Origin: PGZG01 sp046292765
GTDB lineage: Bacteria; Pseudomonadota; Gammaproteobacteria; Pseudomonadales; Alcanivoracaceae
Assembly (NCBI GenBank): GCA_046292765.1
Contig: JBKBQA010000005.1
Coordinates: forward strand, 124,001-188,000
Direction of reading: 5' to 3'
Length of the DNA stretch: 64,000 nucleotides
Shown: in pieces, positions 8,631-17,160 of the stretch
Position numbering within the stretch: position 1 is the first letter of the stretch
How the letters are laid out: each line of letters opens with the position of its first letter
The notes under the pieces: model-generated
Told to the model about the DNA's origin: nothing
What the model saw: the letters and a program-made list of their open reading frames with translations, nothing else
Database searches by the model: none
Program-made: the position numbers and the translations under genes

Positions 8631-10034
8631 TTATTTGGACTCGCGTGCTCCGCCGTGCAAATCTTTTCCAGCGAGGGCATCAGCTTCCTCCTGTAAATCA
8701 GCCCGGTCATCAGGCAAGTGCGAAGAATCGCCCTCGGTCATCAGCATTTCGATGTGATCGGCGACGTCCCAGTCAGCAGGCTCGCCTCCATGATGGGCTT
8801 CGAAATCCTCGTTTCTCGGGTCCAGCTCGACGATAACCGGCGACGACACAGGCACCACCGGCGCGTAATCACCCTGCGCTTCCAGCGGCACCAGGTCGGC
8901 CTTGCGGAACCGGTATTGCACTGCCCAGGCGCCAGCGAGCATAGAGAGCCCGATAAACCCGAACAGCGCCCAGGACCCCAGCACCCCCATCAGCATGGCG
9001 CCCAGCAGCGGGCCGGCAATAGTACCCAGACCGTATGCCCGCAGCAGCCCTGCACAAGCCGCTACCAACTGATCATTGGGCAACTGGTCGTTGGTCAGCG
9101 CCACGCTGATGGGGTAGACGCTGGTGGCCACGGCAAAGAAGATGCCACTGAGCAGGAACATCAAGGTCACTGACAAGCCGCCAAACAGGGCCATCGCCAA
9201 CGCAGCCGCAGCGCCGGCCGCCAATAATCCCACCAGTACTGGAAGGCGACCAAGCCGATCCGAAAGCCACCCCGCAGGCCATTGCAGCAGCACCGCACAG
9301 ATCACCGAAAAGGCCATGAAACGAGACAGCATGGCCGTGTCGAGTCCACCACGCAGGGCATACAGCGGCGCCAGTGAAATAAAGGCCCCGATCGCCACGC
9401 CCGCCACCACCACTCCAGTGGTGCCCGCCGGCGAATTGCGGAACAGCCGCATCATGCCGAGAGCGCTGGTTTGTGTTGGTGTCATTGGCACCAACCCTCT
9501 GGTGAGAGACAGCGGCACCAGCGACAGAACAATCAGAATCGCAACCACACTGAATGCCACTGTACGAGCGGGATCGCTGATACCGACCAGTAATTGACCA
9601 ATGGCAGATGCCAGATAAAAGTTGATCGTGTACAAGCCAAGCAGTTTGCCGCGGGATTCATTGGTAGCGCGATCGTTGATCCAGCTTTCCGTTACCGTCA
9701 TCAAACCGGCCAGACAAAACCCCATCACCAGGCGCATCAACCCCCAGGTCAGCTCGCTTACCAGCAACGGGTGGAGCAGCGTGACCGCGCAGGCCAGTGC
9801 CGCATAGGTCGAGAAGGCACGGATATGACCGACGCTGCGAATAACAGCACCGCCCCAGGAGGCGCCCATGACAAAGCCAATGGAATAGCACGCAAGAATA
9901 AGACCGATACTGGAGTCTGCTACGCCATCCAGTTCCAGTCGAAGGGACACCAGTGTGCCCAGCATGGCGCTGCCGCTGATCAGCAGGGCAAGGCTGATAA
10001 ACAGCGCCGCAAGAGAAAAGACCACGTTAGCCAT
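8631..10034 (-). CDS. MFS transporter with acidic cytoplasmic tail
   Basis: This 467-residue protein has about 12 hydrophobic segments with the usual loop signatures of the major facilitator superfamily (WLSDRLGRLPVLVG between helices 6-8). It resembles the YcaD-like branch, whose substrates are not well known. After the last helix, near residue 390, there is a hydrophilic tail of about 75 residues rich in Asp and Glu, which would lie in the cytoplasm. It converges with the GST gene, with 49 bases between them. The RimK-like gene lies upstream on the same strand, separated by a hairpin. Confidence 0.85.
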   Translation of the reverse strand: MANVVFSLAALFISLALLISGSAMLGTLVSLRLELDGVADSSIGLILACYSIGFVMGASWGGAVIRSVGHIRAFSTYAALACAVTLLHPLLVSELTWGLMRLVMGFCLAGLMTVTESWINDRATNESRGKLLGLYTINFYLASAIGQLLVGISDPARTVAFSVVAILIVLSLVPLSLTRGLVPMTPTQTSALGMMRLFRNSPAGTTGVVVAGVAIGAFISLAPLYALRGGLDTAMLSRFMAFSVICAVLLQWPAGWLSDRLGRLPVLVGLLAAGAAAALAMALFGGLSVTLMFLLSGIFFAVATSVYPISVALTNDQLPNDQLVAACAGLLRAYGLGTIAGPLLGAMLMGVLGSWALFGFIGLSMLAGAWAVQYRFRKADLVPLEAQGDYAPVVPVSSPVIVELDPRNEDFEAHHGGEPADWDVADHIEMLMTEGDSSHLPDDRADLQEEADALAGKDLHGGARESK

Positions 10035-10074
10035 GGCCGCAGTGTAACAAGGTGACGACGAAATTTCAGGGCAA

Positions 10075-10091
10075 CTCGCCTTTAGGGCGAG
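10075..10091. repeat. Small REP-like hairpin between the RimK-like and MFS genes
   Basis: CTCGCC and GGCGAG flank a five-base loop (TTTAG), followed by AGCTCC. The layout resembles Pseudomonas-type REP hairpins, but it is a single short copy without a T-run. Confidence 0.4.
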
Positions 10092-10116
10092 CTCCCCGAG
10101 GTGATTTTACAGCCTG

Positions 10117-11601
10117 TTACACCGGCAGACCGAGTCGCCGTGCTTCCATACGACGCAGGAACTCCAGCATGATCTGCCGATAGAGATCTTCGCCGAGCCA
10201 TTTATCCTCGACGCCGGAATCGATATTGGGATTGTCGTTGACTTCCACCACCACCACCCGGTCTCCGCTTTGCTTGAGGTCGACGCCATAAAGCCCGTCG
10301 CCCATCAGACGCGCCGCCTTGGTTGCCACTCGCAACACCTTCGCCGGCACTTCCTGGATTGCCATGGTGCGATAGCGCCCGCTCTCGGTCTTGCCGCCAT
10401 CCTTGTGATTGTATATCTGCCAGTGGCCCTTGCTCATGAAATACTGGCACGCATAGAGCGGCTTCTTGTTAAGAACGCCAATCCGCCAGTCGTAATCGGT
10501 GTACATGTACTCCTGCGCCAATACCACCGCACTTTGCTTGAAGTATTCGACCAGCGCCGCTTCCAGTTTCTCAACACTGTCGGCTTTGCTGATGCCACGA
10601 GAGAAGGAACCATCAGGAATTTTCAACACCACCGGCAGGCCAATATCCTCGGCCAGATCCGCTGCACTGACCTTGCCATCCTTGAAAAGGAAGCGGGTTT
10701 GCGGCACCGGCACCTTGTGGGCCTGCATCAATTCGGCAAAGTAAATTTTGTTGGTACAGCGAAGAATGGAACCCGGATCGTCCATCACCACCATGCCTTC
10801 CTTTTCGGCTTTGCGGGCAAACTGGTAGGTGTGGTGATCCAGCGCGGTGGTCTCGCGAATAAACAGGGCGTCGTATTCAGCCAGTCGTGGATAATCCTCC
10901 CGACTGATCAGCTCGACATTAATACCGAGGCCAGCACCGGCCTTGATAAAACGCTTCAGTGCTACCGGATCGGAGGGCGGCAACTTCTCGCTTTCGTTGA
11001 CCAACACTGCCAGATCATAGCGGTACTTGCGTCGGCCACTGGCCTTGCGCCACACCCGGGCGTTGAACGCCTCAATAGCCAAGGCGAAAGCATCCTCTTC
11101 CTTGCCCTTCAGCTGATGCAGGCCGACGGAGCGCACCGATTCGATGGTCCACTCCTCGCGGCGACGGAATTCCAGCTGCAGGATGGGTGCTGGCATTTGA
11201 TCAAATATCTGACGGGCGAGATCCTGAATGCCCTGATGCTCGGTCTGACCAAAGTAAAGCTTTACCGAGAACCGGTCTTTCTCCTCGCTGTGCTTGCGCA
11301 TGGCCTTGTCGAGAGCAACATCGAAGGAGTCGAAGTAGAGCCCGTACAGGGACTTCCGCGACAGATCATTGACGGTGCGCACCGACGGCAACACCGGATG
11401 ACCACGGGCCTCCGCCAGCAACGAGGTGTAGTAACCCGGGCTCAGGTAACGATAACTGCGGCAGAGATTGATAACCTGAATGCGGCCCGGCGGGAACGGT
11501 GTACGGCCGTCGAGATACTCGCTGGCCGTCATCAGATTACGTGCGGGGTAGTAGGCGGCCCAATCCTTGATGTCCTCAACGACCAGAATGACGTGCGTCA
11601 T
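10117..11601 (-). CDS. RimK family ATP-grasp protein with N-terminal RLAN domain
   Basis: This 494-residue protein has an N-terminal RimK-like associated domain (about residues 1-200, MTHVILVVEDIKDW...) and then an ATP-grasp domain (about 230-480). The ATP-grasp blocks VVLKIPDGSFSRGI, AQEYMYTDYDWRIGVL and VVVVEVNDNPNID, which carry the ATP and magnesium ligands, are visible. Family members join amino acids to a carboxylate using ATP, and RimK itself adds glutamate to ribosomal protein S6. The target here is unknown. It starts 93 bases downstream of ccmE, where ccmF would be expected, and has its own ribosome site (GGGAG). Confidence 0.85.
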   Translation of the reverse strand: MTHVILVVEDIKDWAAYYPARNLMTASEYLDGRTPFPPGRIQVINLCRSYRYLSPGYYTSLLAEARGHPVLPSVRTVNDLSRKSLYGLYFDSFDVALDKAMRKHSEEKDRFSVKLYFGQTEHQGIQDLARQIFDQMPAPILQLEFRRREEWTIESVRSVGLHQLKGKEEDAFALAIEAFNARVWRKASGRRKYRYDLAVLVNESEKLPPSDPVALKRFIKAGAGLGINVELISREDYPRLAEYDALFIRETTALDHHTYQFARKAEKEGMVVMDDPGSILRCTNKIYFAELMQAHKVPVPQTRFLFKDGKVSAADLAEDIGLPVVLKIPDGSFSRGISKADSVEKLEAALVEYFKQSAVVLAQEYMYTDYDWRIGVLNKKPLYACQYFMSKGHWQIYNHKDGGKTESGRYRTMAIQEVPAKVLRVATKAARLMGDGLYGVDLKQSGDRVVVVEVNDNPNIDSGVEDKWLGEDLYRQIMLEFLRRMEARRLGLPV

Positions 11602-11694
11602 TGTGCTCCCTAACGGCGGTTATATCCGGCAAACCACTTTACCGGCACTCATGGTCGTCTCGCCAGTGGTGGCGCAAGCCCTGCAGAGGAGCAA

Positions 11695-12174
11695 TCAGTA
11701 GCCGTAACTCTGCTGGGCATCAGCATGGGTCTTGCCAGCCGCCGCCGGATGACCGGCCCGCTCCAGCGCCTGCTGGACCTCCGGGGGCATATAAAGCTCA
11801 TCATGCTTGGCCAGCACCTCGACCGCTTCAAAATAATCGCGGCGGATCAGGGTGCCATTGGCAACGATCCCCTGCCCCTCACGGAACAGGTCCGGCAGGA
11901 TACCTTCATAGCGAACCGTAAAAGTGCCAGCACCATCAGTAAGATCGAACAGCACCCCCAGACCCTCGTCTTCCCTGCGCACGGAGCCGTCAACCACCAG
12001 ACCACCGACGCGCATTCTGGCATCCAGCGGCGCCTCACCACTGACCACCTGGTGGGGGGTATAGAACAGATTGATATTCTGGCTCAGGGCATAAAGCACC
12101 AGCCCGATGGCGGCGCCCAGCCCGGTGACGACACCGAGCACGATCAGCAATCGCTGCTTGCGAAGCGGATTCAT
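11695..12174 (-). CDS. ccmE: Cytochrome c maturation heme chaperone CcmE
   Basis: CcmE carries heme covalently in the periplasm before transfer to apocytochrome c. The 159 residues start with a basic N-terminus and one membrane helix (about residues 9-30), followed by the beta-barrel domain. The heme-attaching histidine is H124 in LAKHDELYMP, with the tyrosine ligand at Y128, the same spacing as in E. coli. I set the start at 12174 (MNPLRKQR); the frame is open to 12216 but that overlaps ccmD. It is the last ccm gene in this cluster: ccmF, G, H and I do not follow. Confidence 0.92.
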   Translation of the reverse strand: MNPLRKQRLLIVLGVVTGLGAAIGLVLYALSQNINLFYTPHQVVSGEAPLDARMRVGGLVVDGSVRREDEGLGVLFDLTDGAGTFTVRYEGILPDLFREGQGIVANGTLIRRDYFEAVEVLAKHDELYMPPEVQQALERAGHPAAAGKTHADAQQSYGY

Positions 12175-12196
12175 TGATTTCCTCCGAAGGTCACTG

Positions 12197-12379
12197 TCAG
12201 AGGCCTCCCTGCTCACGCCGCATCAGTCGACGCAGCTCCTCTCGCACCAGCCGGCCACGCCGCCAGGCGAACCACAGATTGGTCGCCACCAGCAGCACCG
12301 AAATGCCGTAGGCAGACCAGACATAGGGCCCATGGGTTCCCATTTGCAGAAATGCAGCAAAAGAATCGAAGTACATCAC
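12197..12379 (-). CDS. ccmD: Cytochrome c maturation small membrane protein CcmD
   Basis: This 60-residue protein has the CcmD layout: a short N-terminus with FLQMGTHGPYVWSAYG, one membrane helix, then a basic, charged tail (RRGRLVREELRRLMRRE). CcmD helps release heme-loaded CcmE from the CcmABC complex. Its start overlaps the end of ccmC by ATGA, and ccmE follows, which confirms the identity by position. Confidence 0.9.
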   Translation of the reverse strand: MMYFDSFAAFLQMGTHGPYVWSAYGISVLLVATNLWFAWRRGRLVREELRRLMRREQGGL

Positions 12380-13125
12380 AGCACCTCCCTGACCCAGGCG
12401 CTCTTCCGTTCACGCCACAACAATTCGGCGCGGGCCCGCCACAGCACCGACACGGCGAACAGCAAATAGATACCAAGCATGCTGATCAGCAGCGGGGTCA
12501 GCATCTCTGCGGGCATACTGGTTTCGCCAATGATCTTCAGCGTGCTGCCCTGATGCAGGCTTTGCCACCATTCCACGGAATACTTGACGATAACCACGTT
12601 GATCACCCCTACCACCGCCAGCAGGCCGGCAGCGCGGCCGGCCTGACGGGGATCCGGAATGGCATTGATCAGCGCGATCACACCGAGATACAAAAAGAAC
12701 GTGATCAGCATCGAGGTCAGGCGCGCATCCCAGACCCAGTAGGTGCCCCAGGTGGGCTTGCCCCAGATTGCCCCGGTGATCAGGGCCAGCGCCGCCAGCA
12801 CCGCGCCGAACGGGGCAATGGCCTTGATCATTACTTCCGCCATCTTCATCCGCCAGACCAGGTTCACCAGACCGGCAACACCCATGGCGACATAGCCGAG
12901 CAAGGCGCCACTGGCAGCCGGCACATGAATGAATATGATGCGATAGCTGTTGCCCTGCTGATAATCCTCCGGCGCAAACGCCAGCCCCCACACCAGCCCG
13001 GTCACCGTCGTCAGCAAGGCGATTGGCCACAACCACGGCAGCACCGCATCGCTGAAGCGGTAGAAGTAGCGAGGCGATCCAAGCTGGTGATACCAGCGGG
13101 TCAGGGTTTTCCAGATCATCATCAA
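12376..13125 (-). CDS. ccmC: Heme handling protein CcmC
   Basis: This integral membrane protein of 249 residues loads heme onto CcmE. The tryptophan-rich periplasmic motif reads WGKPTWGTYWVWD. Flanking histidines that bind heme are visible in FIHVPAA (about residue 63) and in the loop after the motif. About six membrane segments can be seen. It overlaps ccmB upstream and ccmD downstream by four bases each, so the cluster is tightly coupled. Confidence 0.93.
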   Translation of the reverse strand: MMMIWKTLTRWYHQLGSPRYFYRFSDAVLPWLWPIALLTTVTGLVWGLAFAPEDYQQGNSYRIIFIHVPAASGALLGYVAMGVAGLVNLVWRMKMAEVMIKAIAPFGAVLAALALITGAIWGKPTWGTYWVWDARLTSMLITFFLYLGVIALINAIPDPRQAGRAAGLLAVVGVINVVIVKYSVEWWQSLHQGSTLKIIGETSMPAEMLTPLLISMLGIYLLFAVSVLWRARAELLWRERKSAWVREVL

Positions 13126-13787
13126 TTTCCCGAACTGATTCGCAGGCCTGCCGCAACGGCAGCGGGCGCCAGTGCCAGCGCCGCCAGCATCATCGCCGCC
13201 AGCAGGGCCAGCACACCGGACACCGGCAATCCCTCGGCAGCATAGCTGACCACGCCGGCACCAAATACCAGCACTGGCACGTACAACGGCAGCACCAGCA
13301 ATGACAACAGGATACCGCCACTGCGCAGCGATACCGTCAAGGCGGCACCGATGGCGCCGATGGCAATGAGCGTCGGTGTACCCAGCAGCACCGCCACACA
13401 GAGCACACCAATGGCCGGCGCCGGCAGGTGCAGCATGTACCCCAGCACGGGCGCCATCAGCACCAGCGGCAGGCCCGTCAGAAACCAGTGCGCCACCAAC
13501 TTGGCCAACACCGGGACGTACAGACTTTGCGGCGCCGTCAGCAACTGCTCCAGGGCGCCACAGTCATGATCGGCGCGGAACAGGCCATCCACCGACAACA
13601 ACACCGCCAGCAGCGCAGCCACCCAGACCACCCCGGGTGCCAGCGTGGCCAGCAGATCCGGCCGGGGAGACACAGCGAGCGGGAACAGCGCCACCACCAT
13701 GACAAAGAAGAACAGCGGATTAATGATCTCTGACGGCCGGCGCCAGGCCAGTAGCAGCTCCCGCTGCACGGTGGCAACAAAGCTCAT
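13122..13787 (-). CDS. ccmB: Heme exporter permease subunit CcmB
   Basis: This 221-residue protein with six membrane segments is the permease partner of the CcmA ATPase. The N-terminus (VQRELLLAWRRPSEIINPLFFF) is characteristic of CcmB. With CcmA and CcmC it forms the complex that releases holo-CcmE. It overlaps ccmA and ccmC by ATGA at both ends. Confidence 0.92.
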   Translation of the reverse strand: MSFVATVQRELLLAWRRPSEIINPLFFFVMVVALFPLAVSPRPDLLATLAPGVVWVAALLAVLLSVDGLFRADHDCGALEQLLTAPQSLYVPVLAKLVAHWFLTGLPLVLMAPVLGYMLHLPAPAIGVLCVAVLLGTPTLIAIGAIGAALTVSLRSGGILLSLLVLPLYVPVLVFGAGVVSYAAEGLPVSGVLALLAAMMLAALALAPAAVAAGLRISSGN

Positions 13788-14419
13788 AGCATCTCTCCCC
13801 TGCCGTTACCCAGCCGGATCTGGCGAGCGTCGCCGTCAAGACGGTGATGGGAACTGTAAAGCACCAGCGCCCCGGCATCGGCCAGCTCACGCAGCCGTAC
13901 CTCAATCGACGCCACACCCTCGGCATCCAGCGCTGTGAAAGGCTCATCCAGCAGCCAGACCGCCTTGTCGAGCAGCCACAGCAGCGACAGCGCGACACGA
14001 CGACCTTGACCTGCGGACAACTGGGCCACCGGCACCGTTTCGTAACCGGCGAGTCCAAGACGGGCAAGTATGTGCCGGGCCTGCTGCACATCGAGGGACT
14101 GCTGATGCAGGGCCAGCCACCAGCGCAGGTTTTCCAATGCCGTTAACTCGCTGCGCAGGCCGGGCCGGTGGCCAAGAGCTAGCAACTGCTCGCGGGGATC
14201 GCGTCGTGCCGCCCCGGCACGGGGCCAGCTCAGGACTCCCTCGAAATGGCCATGCAAACCGGCAACGATCCTCATCAGGGTAGTTTTGCCAGCGCCGTTG
14301 GGGCCGGCCACCTGCCAGATTTCACCGGCAGTCGCGACAAAAGACAGCCCCTCGAACAGAACGCGATCGTCGCGCTCACAGGTGAGTTGCTCGGCTTGCA
14401 ACAACGGCAGGTCAGTCAC
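13784..14419 (-). CDS. ccmA: Cytochrome c biogenesis ATP-binding protein CcmA
   Basis: This 211-residue ABC ATPase has Walker A (GPNGAGKTT, about residues 38-46), the signature LSAGQGRR and Walker B (VWLLDEP). It powers the CcmABCD heme-handling complex on the cytoplasmic side. It is the first gene of the leftward ccmABCDE cluster. Its promoter must lie in the 95-base gap shared with the divergent DUF4279 gene. Confidence 0.92.
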   Translation of the reverse strand: MTDLPLLQAEQLTCERDDRVLFEGLSFVATAGEIWQVAGPNGAGKTTLMRIVAGLHGHFEGVLSWPRAGAARRDPREQLLALGHRPGLRSELTALENLRWWLALHQQSLDVQQARHILARLGLAGYETVPVAQLSAGQGRRVALSLLWLLDKAVWLLDEPFTALDAEGVASIEVRLRELADAGALVLYSSHHRLDGDARQIRLGNGRGEML

Positions 14420-14514
14420 GGCGCTCCGGACGGGCTGGCAGAAAACGGCGCGGAGTATAGCATGAGGTGTTGCGGTATCCTGCAGTACCAGACAAGGGAA
14501 AGCAGCGCCGGATC

Positions 14515-14943
14515 ATGACCGAACATCATGTTTACTTTGCCGTTTTCGGCTTTGACGATGACCCCCTCGCCCTGACCCTGCTGGCGGGCCGGGAAGCGGA
14601 CGACATCTGGCGCCGGGGTGAGAGCTATTCCCCTGCCCTGCCCGAGGCCACACGCACCGAGAATCGCTGGATTATCAGCAGCGGCCTGGATCATCACGCC
14701 AGTCACAGTGATCACTTCGACAAGCTGGCCCTGAAGCTGGAACGACTTGGCGCTGGACTCACGGCCCTGCAGCAGCGCTATCGCTGTGGTGTCGGGGTAT
14801 CCCACTACTATTTCATGGACGACCCGGCCTTCTACCTGCCGACGGATTTGATCGAACGCTTTGACGCCCTCGGCATTCCGGTTACCTTCAGTCAACTGGC
14901 GCTGGACGACGGGGGCCGAGCCTGTCATAAAAGTTTCTTTTGA
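14515..14943 (+). CDS. DUF4279 domain-containing protein
   Basis: The 142 residues fit the DUF4279 pattern: an N-terminal strand (VYFAVFGFDDDP), then LLAGREADDIWRRGE, a central W-containing strand, SSGLDHHASHSDHFDKL, and the strand GVSHYYFMDDPAFYLP. The family occurs alone and among toxin-immunity genes, and its function is not known. I chose the ATG at 14515; an upstream ATG at 14467 lies too close to the ccmA promoter region. No toxin gene is adjacent, so an immunity role has no support here. Confidence 0.75.
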   Translation: MTEHHVYFAVFGFDDDPLALTLLAGREADDIWRRGESYSPALPEATRTENRWIISSGLDHHASHSDHFDKLALKLERLGAGLTALQQRYRCGVGVSHYYFMDDPAFYLPTDLIERFDALGIPVTFSQLALDDGGRACHKSFF

Positions 14944-15023
14944 AGCCGCACGAGCAACACGGCAAGGTGGCGCCCCAACGGAATACCGGACCGCGAAGGA
15001 CTCGCCGATCAAGAGGTCTTGCT

Positions 15024-15863
15024 ATGCCCACATTGTCCGTTGATACCATCCGTACGCATGCACTTGCCGTGCATGACGACGTTCGAGACATGCTCTCCCG
15101 GGAGGGCCCCCTTGAAGAGGACTGCGTCCACGGCTTGCGGGTGGCCAGCAAGGAACTCCGGGCACTCTGGCAACTGCTGAAACCGGTAATGGATGATCAG
15201 TGCGCCCGCGAAGCTCTGACGCAGCTGCGTGATGTGGCAACCAGCCTCAGTGAGGCACGCGACCAGTATGTAGTGCTGGATACCCTGAAGGGACTGTGTG
15301 CCAAGGCTCGCAGCCGCGACACGCGCGCAGCGCTGGACGCAGCGCTGCTGTACCTGCGTGACCACACTCCCGAGACCCTGACACAGGTCGCTGCCTCGCC
15401 CGAGCTTCAGGACAGTTGGCAGCGGGACCTGCAACGCTGGCAGGCCCTGCATACCGACATCCTCGCTAGTGACTTGCGTGACGAAGGTTTCGGCCGGCTT
15501 TATCGCAAAGCGCGCAAACTGACCCACGCTGCCATCCAGAGCGACGACATCCATCTGTGGCATGCCCTGCGCAAATGGGTGAAGTACCTTGCCCTGACCC
15601 TGCCCGTCGCCGGAGACAGCAAGGCGCAGGAACGGTTCAGCCCCGATCTGACCCGACTGGGCAAGAAGCTGGGCAAGCTGCATGATCTCGACCGTCTGTT
15701 GCTGGCCCTGTCCGAGCTGGACTGGCAGGGAAGCGAAGATCAGCTCGGCTACATCAACCATGAAATCCGTCGAGAAATCAGCCGCCTGTTAAGTGATTGC
15801 AGCGCATTGGCGACACGGCTATTCGATCCCTCGCCACGAGCTTTCCTGCGTCGCCTTGGCTGA
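15024..15863 (+). CDS. CHAD domain protein
   Basis: This 279-residue alpha-helical protein carries a CHAD domain, a fold with conserved histidines and basic residues that binds polyphosphate and can sit on polyphosphate granules. The conserved motifs are VHGLRVASKELRALW near residue 35 and LWHALRKWVKYL near residue 180, each placing His with Arg/Lys pairs. No CYTH or polyphosphate kinase domain is attached. The start at 15024 is supported by AGAGG upstream. The frame also reaches a TTG at 14940 that overlaps the previous stop, but this is less likely. It ends 14 bases from the convergent gene. Confidence 0.85.
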   Translation: MPTLSVDTIRTHALAVHDDVRDMLSREGPLEEDCVHGLRVASKELRALWQLLKPVMDDQCAREALTQLRDVATSLSEARDQYVVLDTLKGLCAKARSRDTRAALDAALLYLRDHTPETLTQVAASPELQDSWQRDLQRWQALHTDILASDLRDEGFGRLYRKARKLTHAAIQSDDIHLWHALRKWVKYLALTLPVAGDSKAQERFSPDLTRLGKKLGKLHDLDRLLLALSELDWQGSEDQLGYINHEIRREISRLLSDCSALATRLFDPSPRAFLRRLG

Positions 15864-15877
15864 ACACACCGCTGGCT

Positions 15878-17104
15878 CTAGTTCTGAAGCATCCCTTCAA
15901 CATCAATGCCCACGGTGAGCACACCGATGGGCAGCGATGAATGCGGGTCGACAATACGAATACTGACCTGCACCTGAAACTTTCGGGTCGAGTGATCATA
16001 CTCGATACGGTCAATGAATACGGGATTCCCTCCGGGCGGAAACACCTGCTGGTATTTGCTTTCGTCTCCCTGCCAGTAGTCGGAGGTGATCTGGCTCACA
16101 GCCACATTCAGACCAAGCCGGTCCATCACCAGAATCTCCGCATAGAACTGCTTGTCGGCATGATGAATATCGCGCAAGAACCCCGACAACGGATGCTCAA
16201 CGACAGAGCGGATCAGCACATGCTCACCGGAAGAGAACTCGCTCATCCACTGATGATCCAAGCGCTGGATATCCGCCGGCGTGATTTGCTGGCGCAGGCG
16301 GTTGGCTTCACGAATCGCGTCGACCACTTCGTCAGAATGAGACCAGCCCATCACCCTTGCATCGATCAGACGGTGCAGCCGCAACTGCTCCGCCGCAGAG
16401 AGTTGAACCGTTGCGTTATTGCATGATGACACCGCAGCGTTAAAGCGCTCCAGAAATCCCGAACGGGTTCCGAGAAAACGATGACTGAAATAGACACCTA
16501 GCGGGGTATATCTTTCGAACCGACTGTATATCAGCGGTCTGTTGACACGGTTACCCAAGTAATCATTGACCGTATGAATGTCGGCAAGGAAAGCATCAAT
16601 GTGCCCGGTTTCCACCAGTGTCGCCAACTGGGACACCGCCGTCACCTCCTCAGCGATGCGGACACCGCGCCCCGCCAGCCAACTGCTCTGATTACTGCCA
16701 AGCACTGCACCAATACGATAGGCAGCGGGAAAATCCGGCTGGCTCAGCACGTGCCTACTGAGTGCAAACCAGTACCATTTCTCCAGCGCCAGTGGTGCCG
16801 ACAGAGTCGCGTATCGATCCATCTCTGCCACCGGCATAACGCTGAACAGGCCCTCCGAGAGCCCGTTCTGGAGATTGAAATGGCCACGCCGCCAAGGCAC
16901 CACGCGAATTTCGTAGGGCACGCCGATGGCAGCGAACACGCAATCCAGCGTCGATACTGCGGTGCCGGCCAGCTGGCCATCACGCTCAATCTGGTAGGGA
17001 GGTGCCAGATTGGTGTCCAGCAGCATGCGCGCATGGGATGTAGCCGAAACCAACACCAGCAGCAGCCATGCCACTCTGGCAAGCCATCGAGGAAGTATCG
17101 CCAT
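15878..17104 (-). CDS. Periplasmic binding protein (SBP type 3) fused to a Cache/PDC-like sensor domain
   Basis: The 408 residues begin with a signal peptide ending in ATSHA (about residue 25). A solute-binding domain follows (about 26-265; LAPPYQIERDGQLAGTAVS, MPVAEMDRYATLS). The C-terminal part (about 290-408) looks like a single Cache/PDC sensor domain: LGLNVAVSQITSDYWQGDE, then VFIDRIEYDHSTRKFQVQVS and IGVLTVGID. There is no membrane helix, kinase, cyclase or HAMP domain after it, so the protein should be a free periplasmic sensor or binding protein. It lies 56 bases downstream of metR on the same strand, and may be cotranscribed with it. The ligand is unknown. Confidence 0.7.
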   Translation of the reverse strand: MAILPRWLARVAWLLLVLVSATSHARMLLDTNLAPPYQIERDGQLAGTAVSTLDCVFAAIGVPYEIRVVPWRRGHFNLQNGLSEGLFSVMPVAEMDRYATLSAPLALEKWYWFALSRHVLSQPDFPAAYRIGAVLGSNQSSWLAGRGVRIAEEVTAVSQLATLVETGHIDAFLADIHTVNDYLGNRVNRPLIYSRFERYTPLGVYFSHRFLGTRSGFLERFNAAVSSCNNATVQLSAAEQLRLHRLIDARVMGWSHSDEVVDAIREANRLRQQITPADIQRLDHQWMSEFSSGEHVLIRSVVEHPLSGFLRDIHHADKQFYAEILVMDRLGLNVAVSQITSDYWQGDESKYQQVFPPGGNPVFIDRIEYDHSTRKFQVQVSIRIVDPHSSLPIGVLTVGIDVEGMLQN

Positions 17105-17160
17105 CCGTGTGTCACTCCCGTTGAACTATTGTTATCTCCCGACGCATGGGAACAGCATAC

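Noticed and set aside
10270..11613. Open frame of 447 residues on the plus strand
   Set aside because: Shadow of the RimK-like gene; the opposite strand has clear ATP-grasp motifs.
14515..14943. DUF4279 protein as an immunity gene of a toxin system
   Set aside because: No toxin-like gene is adjacent; the neighbours are ccmA and a CHAD protein.
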